Below, piece after piece: positions 41,421-51,923 of a stretch of 64,000 bases of DNA. Numbering within the stretch: position 1 is the first letter of the stretch; each line of letters opens with the position of its first letter. This DNA is from Capra hircus (taxonomy: Eukaryota > Chordata > Mammalia > Artiodactyla > Bovidae). The notes beneath the pieces are model-generated. The model ran no database searches. It saw nothing but the letters and a program-made list of their open reading frames with translations, and was not told the origin of the DNA. The position numbers and the translations under genes are program-made. The DNA lies in contig NC_030822.1 of the NCBI RefSeq assembly GCF_001704415.2, forward strand, positions 56,971,345 through 57,035,344, in the 5' to 3' direction.

Positions 41421-43375
41421 GCCAGCTGAAGCTGTTTCCATGGGTTGTGCCACCTCTCCCAGCAGCAGGCGCTCTACTGATCAGAGTGGTTTCTTTTTCC
41501 CAAGCCCCATTGCATTGGACAGATGCATTAAAAGCCTCCCGGGTAGACAAAACCTGAGGCCGACAGGTAGCTTTCCATTAATAAAGCAAAAATACAAATT
41601 AAGCAGTCCTCTTGGCGATGCTAGAACAGGCCTGGCCCCTCCTCCCCACCCCCCAGGAATTCACAAACACATTTTTAAATAACAAAAGAAAATTGAGTAC
41701 CTGATGCAGTTAGCCATGGCCCCATGGGGGCAGGGGAGACCAGAAAAGAGTCTATTATTTTGCACCTGTCTTGCCCAATAGCTCGTTGTGCAGCAATATT
41801 TACTTAAAAAGCAGAGGAGGAAATCATTATTTGTTCTAAGTCCTGCAATTCCCATGGCTACACTCTTTGGAGGAAGTGCTTTATTTTATTTCTTTTTTTA
41901 CCCCCCTTCTCCCGTGCCTGAGATGCAAGAGGTAAAAGCGGCAGTGCCTGGCGCATACGATATGGAGAATCGGCACAGAGGCCAGCTTAGCCTTCGCCTG
42001 TCCTGCTTCCTTTCATGTCTGGACAGCGATGAAGAGGAATGAGCTCAAAGGGAGCTCTCTCTTTTCCTCTCTCTCTCCTTTCATTCTCTCTCCCCATTTA
42101 CAAAAGCTTCAATACATTATAAATGCATCCTATATATGTGTACATACATTAAGTACATAAACATCCACACTTTGCATAGTACACATTACCCGCACGTGTG
42201 CATTATATCTGTGTCATCTAAACACTTCAAATGTATTTATCTAAACACTTATATATGTGTGTATGAAATACACATACACACACGCCTACACAAATGCATT
42301 CCACGTCCCTCCTCCCCAATAGCTAGAGGAACCTTGAAAAAAAATTTAAAAATACACCACCTGGAGCAGAGAGAAAGAAAAAGCAAAGCCCCTGTTTTCA
42401 ATGTTCTAAGTATCTTCTAGTTACTAATGACTCCCCCTCTTAATGGCTGTGTTTCTCCAGCTGGAAATTGGCAGCAATCAGCTTTACAAGTGTTGGGGAA
42501 AGATTTACTTGGACAGATGAAAGAAAATCATTTCCTCCTAAATGCCAGCACCCACCACAGATAATGTGGCACTCCCCTGCTTGGCAGAGGGCAGCACGTT
42601 TTGAAGGAGCTTGTTTTCTTGGAAAATATAGTCATTGGGCCGGGAAGACAAAAATATGACTGGGCTGGTAAAAATGCTATTGTTAGAGTAATAAGGTGTT
42701 AAGGGCAGTGCTTTGCAAGTGGAAAGCATTTTCTAAAGCTTTGAGAGCAGGGTGGGCAGAGGATAAATGGTACCAGGGAGAGCTAGGCCCAGCAGGACTG
42801 GCCGACCTATCTTTAGCAGCTTCTATGCCCTCTGCATTCCTGAGCAAGGTTAGTGCAGAAAGGGGCTGGCACCATCACCTTGTCCCGCCCCCTCATCTCT
42901 TCCACCCAGAGAGGAGAGAAAGTAACTTGTTCCTGTCACCAAGTAGATCAGGATAACGCTGGAGCTGGTAATCGTAAGACTTCCAAATGCATGCAGTATG
43001 TGTCCCATGAACTGCCTGAAGTCCAGTGTTTTCACACCACACCAGCAGCTTTCCATCTTTGTGTGTTCTGGAGCATTTGAAGGGAGGAAAGCCTTTTCAG
43101 TTCCAGCCCAAACCTACTTCCATCAGAGCAGTTCAACTTGTGTTTGTTTTCACGATTAGTCTTCCATGAGATGAAATTGTAGGAAGAGTTTCCATGACTG
43201 AAGAGAATGAACACCAGTGTTTCTTCATGGACCCACCACTGGGCTGCTCTCTGAAGCCACCACATCCTTTCTAGGACTTCACTCTGTGCTCTTGGTCCTA
43301 AACTTGAACCGTTCTCCTTGACTCAGTTTTTGTGCCAAATTGCTTACTTTTTTGGATTTTGATGTTTCTGCTAGT
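41421..43375. other. Repeat-poor 2 kb; candidate conserved non-coding DNA, no gene
   Basis: No frame has a domain. Two stretches have even, non-repetitive composition: 41560-42030 and 42440-42720. The second contains 'cagctggaaattggcagcaa' and 'cagataatgtggcactcccc', with a GATA-type core in the latter. A (tc)n patch lies at 42055-42100 and TA/CA-rich sequence at 42115-42300. Conservation cannot be judged here. Confidence 0.4.
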
Positions 43376-43379
43376 TCTT

Positions 43380-45445
43380 GCTTTCCTGCCCTAATCCTCC
43401 ATCTTCCTTTTGCCCTTTGGGCATCACCTTCAACCAAGGTGAACCAAGGTCCCCCAAGGTGGTGTCAGTTCCTCTAAACCATTATCCTAATCTCTTCCCC
43501 ACTCACTGTGTCAGCTGTCATAGGAAGCTTTGTGTGACTGTCCTTGCTCTTGACTCTCAAGGGCACCTTTATCCCACTTTTTGTGCACCTGAATCCCAAA
43601 TCTATTTCTCCAGCCAGGATTGCCAGTCTAGACTTCCATGTCCTGGTTATCTTCACATGAATGTTTCATGTCATAACTTTTCTGCACAAACCTATTCCTA
43701 TATCTGTGTCTATGATTTCACTCAGCAGGATCAGTGCATAAATTGGCATCTAAGTTGGGGGAAGAGTCAGAGAGGCAGCCTTTTCCCAAGCCAATCAATT
43801 GCTGTATCTTGCCAATATTACTTCTGTCTCAATAATTTGGTCTCCTCTCCACCTGCACCACCTCCACGCTGTCGTGGGTCCTGGTCATCTCACACCTGAC
43901 CCACTGCCATTACATTCTTAACCACTGTTCTTGTCTCTGCTCTGATTCCCCACCTTTGTTCTCTGCACAATCGTAAGAAGGACCTACGGGGAGGACAGAT
44001 CCTGCCGTGCCTGGCACCAAGCTGATCCCCTTGCCTGGTCTGTTGGGTTAAAGTTATCCATGATTTCCCCCTGCCTCAACTCTTACTCTCTAGCCTTGAA
44101 ACTTTCACTCCAGCAAGCCTAATTGCATGCAGTTTCGTGCATCTCCATAATTTTTTCCTCCTAGTCCTTGCAACACTGTCCCCTCTGCTTGTCTTGCCCC
44201 ACTCGCACCTGCTCTTCTTCTGATTCAATCAGAACTATTCTTTTAACTCTCAGTTGGGTGTTTCCTATGCCCATGAGTCTTCCCTATGTCCCTCCCCATC
44301 GTTCCCTCCCACCGCTGCCGCAGTATGGTCAGGCCACCCAAGACGGCCGTTGTCTTGATCTCTGTACATCTCCTGCTCCTCCAGTGCCTGTTTCACCTAT
44401 GCCTTACTCACATGACTGGCCTTCCCACCTCCTTGCCCCCATCCCAGCTAGTGATAGTTCTAATCTTTAGATCAGAACATCTCCACCATAACAGCCAAAG
44501 CTGTTACGAATGTTTCTGACTTTCTCTCATTCTCTTTCCTTAACTCCTGACCAGAAGCCTAGGATGCAAGGGAGGCTGAGAAATGTAGCCAATCAGTGTG
44601 GCAAGGCAGATTGTCTGTGAGCACCCACAGCCTATATCACAGTCTCCCAAAGAGCCCCTGGAGTCCTTCTTACATTACGCTTAGTCCGTTCTCCATTCAG
44701 TAGCCAAGATTATCTTCCTAAATCACAGTATGGATTCCCCTGGATAAACACCTCCTCTACTCTATTGTTCTTTCATGTTTCATGGGAGAACACATGAGGC
44801 CTCCTTTCCAAGCTCCCTTCTAGCATTCCTTACCACGCCCTCAACTTTATACCATCTTATGCTTTTATGGACACACCATGCTCTTTCTTCTTCTAGGCTT
44901 TTCCATAGGCTTTTCCCACTCTGTGGAAAACACCTCTTCTTTTCTCTGCCAGGTGAGCCCTACTCATTCATCAACATCCCATGAAGATTTCAAGACCCCC
45001 CTGGGCTACCTGTTGCTTCCTTCCCTTTGGTGTCTTCGCAGTTATATACGCTTTGTCTACGCCTGCGCCAACCAATATGGTAGCCACTAGCCATGCATGG
45101 CTCTTGTGTGCTGGAAATGTGTCTAGTGCCACAAGTTGAAATGAGAGTTCAGATTTATTGAGGTAAATAAAACTTGCTATTAAAATTAATTTTACCAGCT
45201 TCTTTTTACCTTTTTAAAATGTGACTCCTAGAAAATTTTAAATTACCTTTGTAGTTCACATTATGTTTCTGGACAGCACCGGCTGTAGTATTTTTCATCC
45301 TATAATGTAACTATTTGAATGCATGTCTGTGACCAGCACTAGAGTACGTGCTCCTCCACTGGGGAAAATTCCCACTCATCTTTGTGTCCTGAGGCCCTCG
45401 AATGAAACCTTGTCCATAATAGAATCTGCCCCTGCCCCACAAAGT
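43380..45445 (+). mobile_element. L2 LINE, long sense copy or cluster
   Basis: L2-type blocks follow each other in sense order over 2 kb: 'tatttctccagccaggattg' and 'gcataaattggcatctaagt' (ORF2 late region), 'ccactgccattacattctta', 'ttatcttcctaaatcacagt', 'cttttcccactctgtggaaa', 'tcatcaacatcccatgaaga', and the 3' end 'gagctgaataaatgagtgag'. The 173-codon frame at 43378-43899 is L2-derived and broken. It may be one 2-kb copy with gaps. Confidence 0.6.
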
Positions 45446-45716
45446 GAGCTGAATAAATGAGTGAGCTCTCTAAGAGAAACAAAAGTAGGGCGGTAGACAG
45501 GGAAGATTTTGATTGATGGAAAAGAAGAAAGTAGTTTCATAGGAAAAGCTAGTGTGAATAATGCAGAGATTTCTGAAAGTTTGGGAAGGAGGTAGAGAAT
45601 GTGAAGGAAATGATTTGTCTTGAATGCTGGGCTGCAGAAAAGAAGGATGCAGAGACCTGGAATGAATATATTGAGAGGGCCTTCCAATGCCAGAATGAAA
45701 GGTCTGGATTTCCTTC
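45446..45716. other. Unassigned, possibly antisense L2
   Basis: Purine-rich sequence with 'ttctaaaagccatgggagag' at its end, faintly like antisense L2. Not strong enough to call. Confidence 0.3.
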
Positions 45717-45939
45717 TAAAAGCCATGGGAGAGGATTTCCTTGGAGATCGGGTGGTTAAGACTTGGCCTTCCAGTGCAGAGGGTGCAGGTTTGATCCCTG
45801 GTCAGGGAGCTAAGATTTCACCTGCCTTCTGGCCAAAAAACCCCCCAAAATACACAAGCAATGTCGTAACAAATTCAATAAAGACTATAAAAATGGCCCA
45901 CTTAAAAAAATCTTTAAAAATAAAAATAAAAGCCACGGG
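45717..45939 (+). mobile_element. CHR-type SINE with 13-bp TSD
   Basis: Body 45730-45926: 'cttggagatcgggtggttaa', B-box-like 'ggtttgatccc', 'tcagggagctaagatttcac', then an A-rich tail. Flanks 'taaaagccatggg' (45717-45729) and 'taaaagccacggg' (45927-45939) differ at one base. Confidence 0.9.
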
Positions 45940-46959
45940 GGTCACTGAGGATTTGTGAGCAGGGAGCAGCTGCCACCATCACATGTAACACCACGTTCAT
46001 GAGGAGCTATAGCTCGGAGGATCACAGTTGTCATGCTATTTGTCAGTATGAATTATTTGCGTTTATGCACATGGTTTGCTTTTTTTATCTGAATGCTTGG
46101 GGGTTAAAGCCCCAATATCAGAATCCCCGAGGCAAACCCCTGCTCGAATTTCCATTCTCCATCTCAAATCCCCTAAGCCCAAACCTTTTTCAGGGAAGGG
46201 AGAAAACCCAGTTCCTATGAGGACTTTCCCTGAAGTTTACCTTTTGTTCCCTGAGAGGTGACTGTGGGGGGGGGGGTGCCTAGGGAATCAAACTGGAGGA
46301 TTTCAGAGTTGTTTCAGGCTGTGGACTCAGAGCTTTTGTTCCTTTGAACACAAATGCTTGGAAACAAGCGAGGAGTTGGCCAGAGTACCCAGCCCTGGAC
46401 TTTGATCTAGAGCTGCTGTGTCCTTTGATGAGTGTGGACTGGAGCCAGCCTTGGGGATAATTAAGGCTTTTCTTTTTCTTAATGAGGGCCAATTGGCTCC
46501 TTAATTATATCTTTCCCCATCTTATATTGTCCAAAAAAAAAAAAAAAAGAATCACCTAGGTTGGTTGATCAAAACTTGTATAATATGTGGTTAGAAGGAT
46601 AGAATCAGATTTCAATCTGAGCTCTCAGTCTTTATTAGCAGATGAAAGCAGAAGCCTGGACAGTGAGACTGGAACCAGAGGTGGGATCAGAACAGAGGCT
46701 GGACAGCAGACTGCAACAGCTAATAAACGAGTCTCCTTGGGGACTCAGAAACCTTGGATCAGAACATCAAATCCCAGGACCTAAGCACAGGAAGAGACTG
46801 GAGGTATCTTGGTCCTGAGCTGTCACCCTGTAAATAATGGGAAGTCTCAGGAACAGAGAGGAACGGTCACCCATCTAGGATCGTCCCAAGCAATGAGTTT
46901 CCTACTCTAGCCAAAATCATGATATAATCAGATTCCTTTTTGCATATTATTTTATGCTT
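45940..46959. other. Repeat-poor; homeodomain-type motifs, no gene
   Basis: 46460-46520 contains 'gataattaaggctttt', 'cttaatgagggccaattgg' and 'ccttaattatat', a dense set of TAAT/ATTA cores. A 16-A run follows at 46533. 45990-46090 is also of even composition. A G-run (9-11 G) lies near 46266. No frame here has a domain. Confidence 0.35.
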
Positions 46960-47160
46960 TTAAGAGCTCTCTTCTAGCCATTTTCTCACTTGAACCCTCA
47001 TGACAGTCTCATGAGCTAAGTTCAGCAGTATTAAGTGTTGCCTTTTTAGAAGAATCTGAATTTCAGAGTGCTTCAGCATTTGCCTGAAGCTACACAGTAA
47101 ATGCGAGACCTGGGCAATTACACAAGTCCGTGCTCTTCTCTGCAGCACTTCCACACTCTC
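46960..47160 (-). mobile_element. MIR SINE
   Basis: 'cctcatgacagtctcatgag', 'cctgaagctacacagtaaat' and 'gcgagacctggg' in antisense MIR order. Confidence 0.7.
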
Positions 47161-47677
47161 ATCACTGATTGATTCATTAGTCAAAAACTCATCGAGAGCC
47201 CAGAGCCAGGCTCTGTGCTCCACAGCGTATTTTGGCATCCCCTAGCCTCTTTCGTCCAAGCCCTATTTTCCTTCATGGAATAATTTGGGTTTTAGCCATA
47301 GGAAGAACTTGATCTGTTTGAGTTGTAGGAAACTCTGTTCCATGAAGTGTGAAAGATGGCAAGGGGAGTGTAGACTCAGGAGGCACAGAGACTAGAAACT
47401 AGAAGGCCAGCAGATGGGTGAAGAGGCCTGGAGCGCAGGAGGGTGACGGGAACCCACCATGGAAGAGCAGCTTCGATAGAGATTTCAAAGTAGAATGTAG
47501 ATGCTGAAGGAAAGAAAGCAATGAAAAGAAGTCTGAAGAAGTCTGGCGATGGTATAGTTTTTGTTTCTTGGTGGGTGCAAATACACTAACCAGATCTGGG
47601 CAGTAAAATCAGAGCTGGGGTGTCTGAGGGTCATCTGATAGAAATGTCTTACGATTAATTACAAGCACCTATGTGTC
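47161..47677. other. No gene recognised; weak L2-like traces
   Basis: 'gattgattcattagtcaaaa' and 'ccagagccaggctctgtgct' hint at an antisense L2 3' end, but divergence prevents a firm call. The remainder is unique. Confidence 0.35.
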
Positions 47678-47893
47678 TGGAACCCGGTGGCTCCGTGATA
47701 AAGAATCCACCTGCACTGCAGGAGATGCAGGAGACACTGGTGCAATCCCTGGGTGGGGAGGATCCCCTGGAGGAGGAAACGGCAGCCCACTCCAGTATTC
47801 TTGTCTGGAAATTCCCATGGGCAGAGGAGCCTGACGGGATACAGTCCATGGGGCCACAAAGAGTCAGACACGACCGAGCACTCACATGCCCTA
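47678..47893 (+). mobile_element. Bov-tA SINE
   Basis: Sense: 'acccggtggctccgtgataa', B-box region 'tggtgcaatccc', 'tccagtattcttgtctggaa', ending 'gtcagacacgaccgagca'. The head has an 'aggagatgc' duplication (47721-47738). Confidence 0.9.
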
Positions 47894-49285
47894 AGAGATC
47901 AAGCCTGGAAGTGGGGGAGAAGGGAGGCCTGGAGTCCCAAGCATTGGAGACAGTGGCCCACAGCAGTGGGTGTGACCACTGCAGAAAAATGTGAAAAACA
48001 AGGAGAGAGCTTGGGGTGGGTTCTCATTTGGGTGCTACTTCCAATAGATTCATCCGGGCTGAGTCGCTGACCTCAGTTCTCATCTGAAAAAAGCTGGAGC
48101 AAGTGACCACAAGCTGCTCTCAACGACAACAGCCATCCCGGCTGCATCCTTCCTGCAAGGGTGCAGCAATACTGCAGAGTCTGGCCCCGCCTCCTAGCCA
48201 ACTGGATCTCCTGGCTGGAGTGACGGCAGCTCTGCTGGCCCCATAAAGCCGCAAGACCAAGTGCCTCCCCAGCCTCCACTTCTCTGCTTCATTCTGTCCT
48301 CCACCTTGGGTTTTATTACTCAGTGACTGATGTTTGCCTGGAAACACTTTCTTTATGACTTATTAATAAAAAGCGAGACGGGAGGAATGGGAGAAACACA
48401 AGGTAAGAGACCAGGATCGAATCTAGTAAAACACTTTTCAAAGTGTCAAAAGGTCTTCGGGGAAATAGGAAAAATAAATGAGTCAAAGTGTGGAGTGAGA
48501 GAGAGAGAGGGAAGACTCTGGCTCCGGGAAATAAGTCCTCAGCAACAGCAATTTGAACCAAAAACAAAACAAAATAAAACCTGATGCGATGAAAACTAAT
48601 AATAATCTTCGCCGTATTCCTCTTCATGGTCGCCCTCATCACAAACACCCATGGTGACGCATTATATTGAGACTGATTTGATCTGAAAAATGACCAAGTC
48701 ATGAGAGAATAAAATATAAAGCTGAGTGTGGTGGCAGGTGGATGCAGGAAGAAAAGGCTGATTTCACTGGTCTTACCCCTGCCTGGGCCCCAGTACATGG
48801 TGGTCCTGAGCCCCATGTGGCTGGGGCTGTCTCCAGGGGTGGGGCAAGACCTTGGATCAGGCTTTGTTTTGGACCCCAGAATCTCCAGGGTTTCCAAACC
48901 TCCCCTGGAAGTATCTGCCCATTGACAAGGAGGAGGGAGCCGCCAGGACTGCAGACCCATGACTTGCAGGTGAAGTGAGGGAAGATGGGGGAAGGAGGCT
49001 GCCTGCTTTGTAAATCTTTGAGACAAAAAGTTGCAGCCTGCGTCACATTTCAGTGGTGGCTCCTAGGCTGAACCTTCAGAAAATGTTTTCAGAAACGGAA
49101 AACAGGCCACTCATCCTCTACAGCCCCATTTCTGCAAGTTCCCAATTTCAGGAGGTTTCCCAGTCTTTCCAAGTGCTCTGTTGCCTTAGTGTCCAGGACA
49201 CGGGCCAACCTGAAGGGTATTTCTTCCAGTCATGTTGCTTTGCCAACACCCACTTTCATGATTTTGTCCATGTTGATTACATTGA
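47894..49285. other. Repeat-poor 1.4 kb; no gene recognised
   Basis: Holds a 236-codon minus-strand frame (48316-49026) without recognisable domain, discussed in the findings. 48570-48725 has an even, non-repetitive composition that could be conserved non-coding DNA. Confidence 0.4.
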
Positions 49286-49289
49286 TTTT

Positions 49290-49700
49290 TCTACCTAGAA
49301 ACCCTCCCCATTTCCCATCCTAATTCCCCCTCTTGAACTCCTATCCTCCTGCACAAGGCACAACTTGATGCCTCCACACAAAAGTGATTTCTCTTCCTTT
49401 GCTCTACTTTTGAGGTGCATATCACATTCATACATGTTTTGTAAAGATCTGTGCCCATCCAGAACTTATCTTTCCTACTAGACCAAAGAAACCTTCGGAG
49501 AAAGGACCTTGTCTTCTTTCTGCGAATAATGCTTAGGACAGAGAGCCTAGGAAAGTTTTCAGCTGCAAGAGTAGAGATTGAAAATGAAGAAAGTTGCTTT
49601 CCCAACATATAGAATCAGAGCCCAGCAAACTGACCCGAGTGGCCCAAACCCTACTCATCCTCCAAGGTCAAAGTCAAATGCCACTTTGTTCTTAAATCCT
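49290..49700 (+). mobile_element. L2 LINE 3' fragments
   Basis: 'ccctactcatcctccaaggt' plus 'caaagtcaaatgccactttg' (C-terminal coding end) and 'aggaccttgtcttctttctg', 'aataatgcttaggacagaga' (3' UTR) are L2 blocks. Their order (3' UTR first) suggests two pieces. Confidence 0.55.
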
Positions 49701-49892
49701 TATTGGATATTTCCATTTGGAAGTGGACTTTCTCTTCTTGGACTTCCTATAAAGGGCATTTTGGCTATTCACCAAATCCTTCTAGTTGTCCTTCTGGGCC
49801 CATGGTCAGATTGTATTTCCCTGGCCTCTTTGAAGTTCAGTATGGTTGTTGTGACTTGCTTTGGCCACCAAATAAGAACATACAGTTTTTGC

Positions 49893-50127
49893 ATAATTTT
49901 TTTTTTGTAACCATAGCTTGCTTTTTATGTCTGTAGGTCTATTTCTTTTTTGTAAACAAGTTCAATTGTATCAGATTTTTAGATTTCTTATATAAATGAT
50001 ATTATACAGTATTTGTCTTTCTCTTTCTGACTTATTTCAATTAATATGATAATCTCTAGATCCATCCATGTTGCTGCAAATGGCATTATTTCCTTCTTTT
50101 TATGGCTGACTAATATTCCATTTTTTT

Positions 50128-50161
<34 letters not shown>

Positions 50162-50232
50162 CACCAAATCTTTATCCATTCATCTGTCCATAGACATTAA
50201 AGTTGTTTCCATGTCTTGGCTATGGTGATATT
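49893..50232 (-). mobile_element. L1 LINE 3' end
   Basis: Antisense: T-run at the left, 'atatcatttatataagaaat' region in sense, 'cttatttcaattaatatgat', 'tccatccatgttgctgcaaa', 'ttcatctgtccatagacatt'. 5'-truncated. Confidence 0.85.
50128..50162 (+). repeat. (TG)n(TA)n microsatellite inside L1
   Basis: A short TG run passes into about 11 TA units, grown from the native 'gtgtatatatacc' site of the L1 3' UTR. Confidence 0.9.
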
Positions 50233-50584
50233 TGTGTCTCATAGGAGTGGAAAGTTTTGGAGCCAATGAAAGGTTCATCATATCCTTCTTCTCATGTCAG
50301 CTATTGTGGAGGCACAGAGATGAGGCTTCCTTTGACTGGAGTTCTTGAGTGAGGACATCACAGAGTAGAATGTCTCCACTGACCCAGGGTAAAAATATAG
50401 TGGTACAAGAAACGACACTTTCATTTCCATAAGCCACTGAGAACTGGGGAAGCTTATTACTGCAGCATGACATAACCTATCCTATCTGACACACACTATA
50501 ATCCTCTCCAATAGCCTACCACTTGTGGAGAGGTCTCTGATAAACTGAGCATTAATTCATGTGTTGATTTATTTCCTCATTGCT

Positions 50585-51440
50585 TGACTCATCTGACGGC
50601 TCCTTGTTGAGCACCCTGCTATGTTAGGCACTGGGCTAGTTGTCCTGAGACTCTACAATAAGCGCAGCAAGGCATATGCCCTCCACAGGCTTTTGATCTA
50701 GGTGGGAGGGTAGAGAAGGAATCGGGCAGTGTCAGGGAAGCCTGATGCATATCATGGCGGGGAAATTCAGAATGCTGTGAGAACACAGAGGTGGAGCACC
50801 TCAACTCTTAGGAGTTTGGGGGGGTCAGGAAAGTATCGCTGGAGGAATTTCCATGTGGGACCTGAGAGACAAGTAGGAATTATTGAGGAGAAGGGGTGAA
50901 GGCAAGAAGGAAAAAGAGGAACACAGGCAAATGGTGTGAAGCTTGCATGAGGCAAGATGGAGGGGAGATTCAGAGAACTGGAGCGCAGAGCCTCTGCTGG
51001 GCAGGATGAGGACAGAGAGATGAGGCTGGCTGGATCAGCGGACCGGATCTAGAAGAGCCCTGGACGCCAAGTTACCGACTTGAATTTGGACTTTTATTAT
51101 AAAGGTAACAGCTGCTACTGCTGCTGCTGCTAAGTCGCTTCAGTCGTGTCCAACTTCAGTTGTGACCCCAGAGACGGCAGCCCACCAGGCTCCCCCATCC
51201 CCGGGATTCTCCAGGCAAGAACACTGGAGTGGGTTGCCATTTCCTTCTCCAATGCATGAAAGTGAAATTCAAAGTGAAGTCGCTCAGTCGCGTCCGACTC
51301 TTCACGACCCCATGGACTGCAGCCCACCAGGCTCCTCCATCCATGGGATTTTCCAGGCAAGAGTACTGGAGTGGGGTGCCATTGCCTTCTTCGAAAGGTA
51401 ACAGGGAGCCATTGAAAAGGTTAAACATGAGTGAGTAACA
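50585..51440 (-). mobile_element. L2 LINE, antisense, interrupted by BOV-A2
   Basis: 'gttaggcactgggctagttg', 'gtcagggaagcctgatgc', 'gaacacaggcaaatggtgtg', and after the SINE 'gggagccattgaaaaggtta' are successive antisense L2 blocks. With the SINE removed the copy is about 570 bp. Confidence 0.7.
51101..51404 (-). mobile_element. BOV-A2 SINE with 11-bp TSD
   Basis: Body 51112-51393: (ctg)n tail, two BovA monomers in antisense. Perfect direct repeats 'aaaggtaacag' lie at 51101-51111 and 51394-51404. CpGs are retained ('gtcgctcagtcgcgtccgac'), suggesting a young insertion. Confidence 0.96.
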
Positions 51441-51619
51441 TCACCTTTTTGTGTTGAAGGCTATTACAGTCACCGCAGGAAGGGACTGGAGCGAGACAGC
51501 GCCTGGAAGGTCCTGAGAGTGGAGTCTGGTGCCTCCTCTCACACCAAGGCCCCAGGACCCATAAACACTCCAGACATAGCTCGCTGGAGGGGATGACAAG
51601 AGGAAACATGTCTTCAGCC

Positions 51620-51923
51620 CTGCTGAGTCTTTGTGTGTGTGTGTGTGGCTGCACTGGACCTTTGTTGCTGCACGCAGGCTTTCTTTAGCTGGCAAGCAGG
51701 GGCTACCCTCTAGTTGGGACACGTGGGCTTCTCACTGTGGTGGCTGCTCTTGTTGCAGGGGGCATGGGCTCTCGTATGTGGGCTCAGCAGTTGTGGCACA
51801 AGAGCTTAGTTGCTCTGCAGTACATGGGATCTTCCCAGACCCGGGATCATACCCACGTCCCCTGCATTGCATGCAGATTCTCAACCGCTGGACCCCCTGG
51901 GAGCAGCCTCTGCTGAATCTCTG
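51620..51923 (-). mobile_element. CHR-type SINE with decayed 14-bp TSD
   Basis: Body 51634-51909, antisense: a (tg)n tail region, then 'cttctcactgtggtggctgc', 'gcttagttgctctgcagtac', 'acccgggatcatacccacgt' and 'cccctgcattgcatgcagat'. Flanks 'ctgctgagtctttg' and 'ctgctgaatctctg' differ at two bases. Confidence 0.88.

Larger units (their letters stand above)
49790..50490 (+). mobile_element. Ancient MER/LTR-type repeat split by L1 (tentative)
   Basis: Left: 'gttgtgacttgctttggcca'. Right: 'catttccataagccactgag', 'attactgcagcatgacataa', 'cctatcctatctgacac'. The two halves follow the order of one old repeat, with an L1 3' end between. The family is uncertain. Confidence 0.45.

Noticed and set aside
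43378..43899. 173-codon plus-strand frame as a possible gene
   Set aside because: It lies within a sense L2 LINE series, has no domain I recognise, and is cysteine/serine/proline-rich in a pyrimidine-biased strand.
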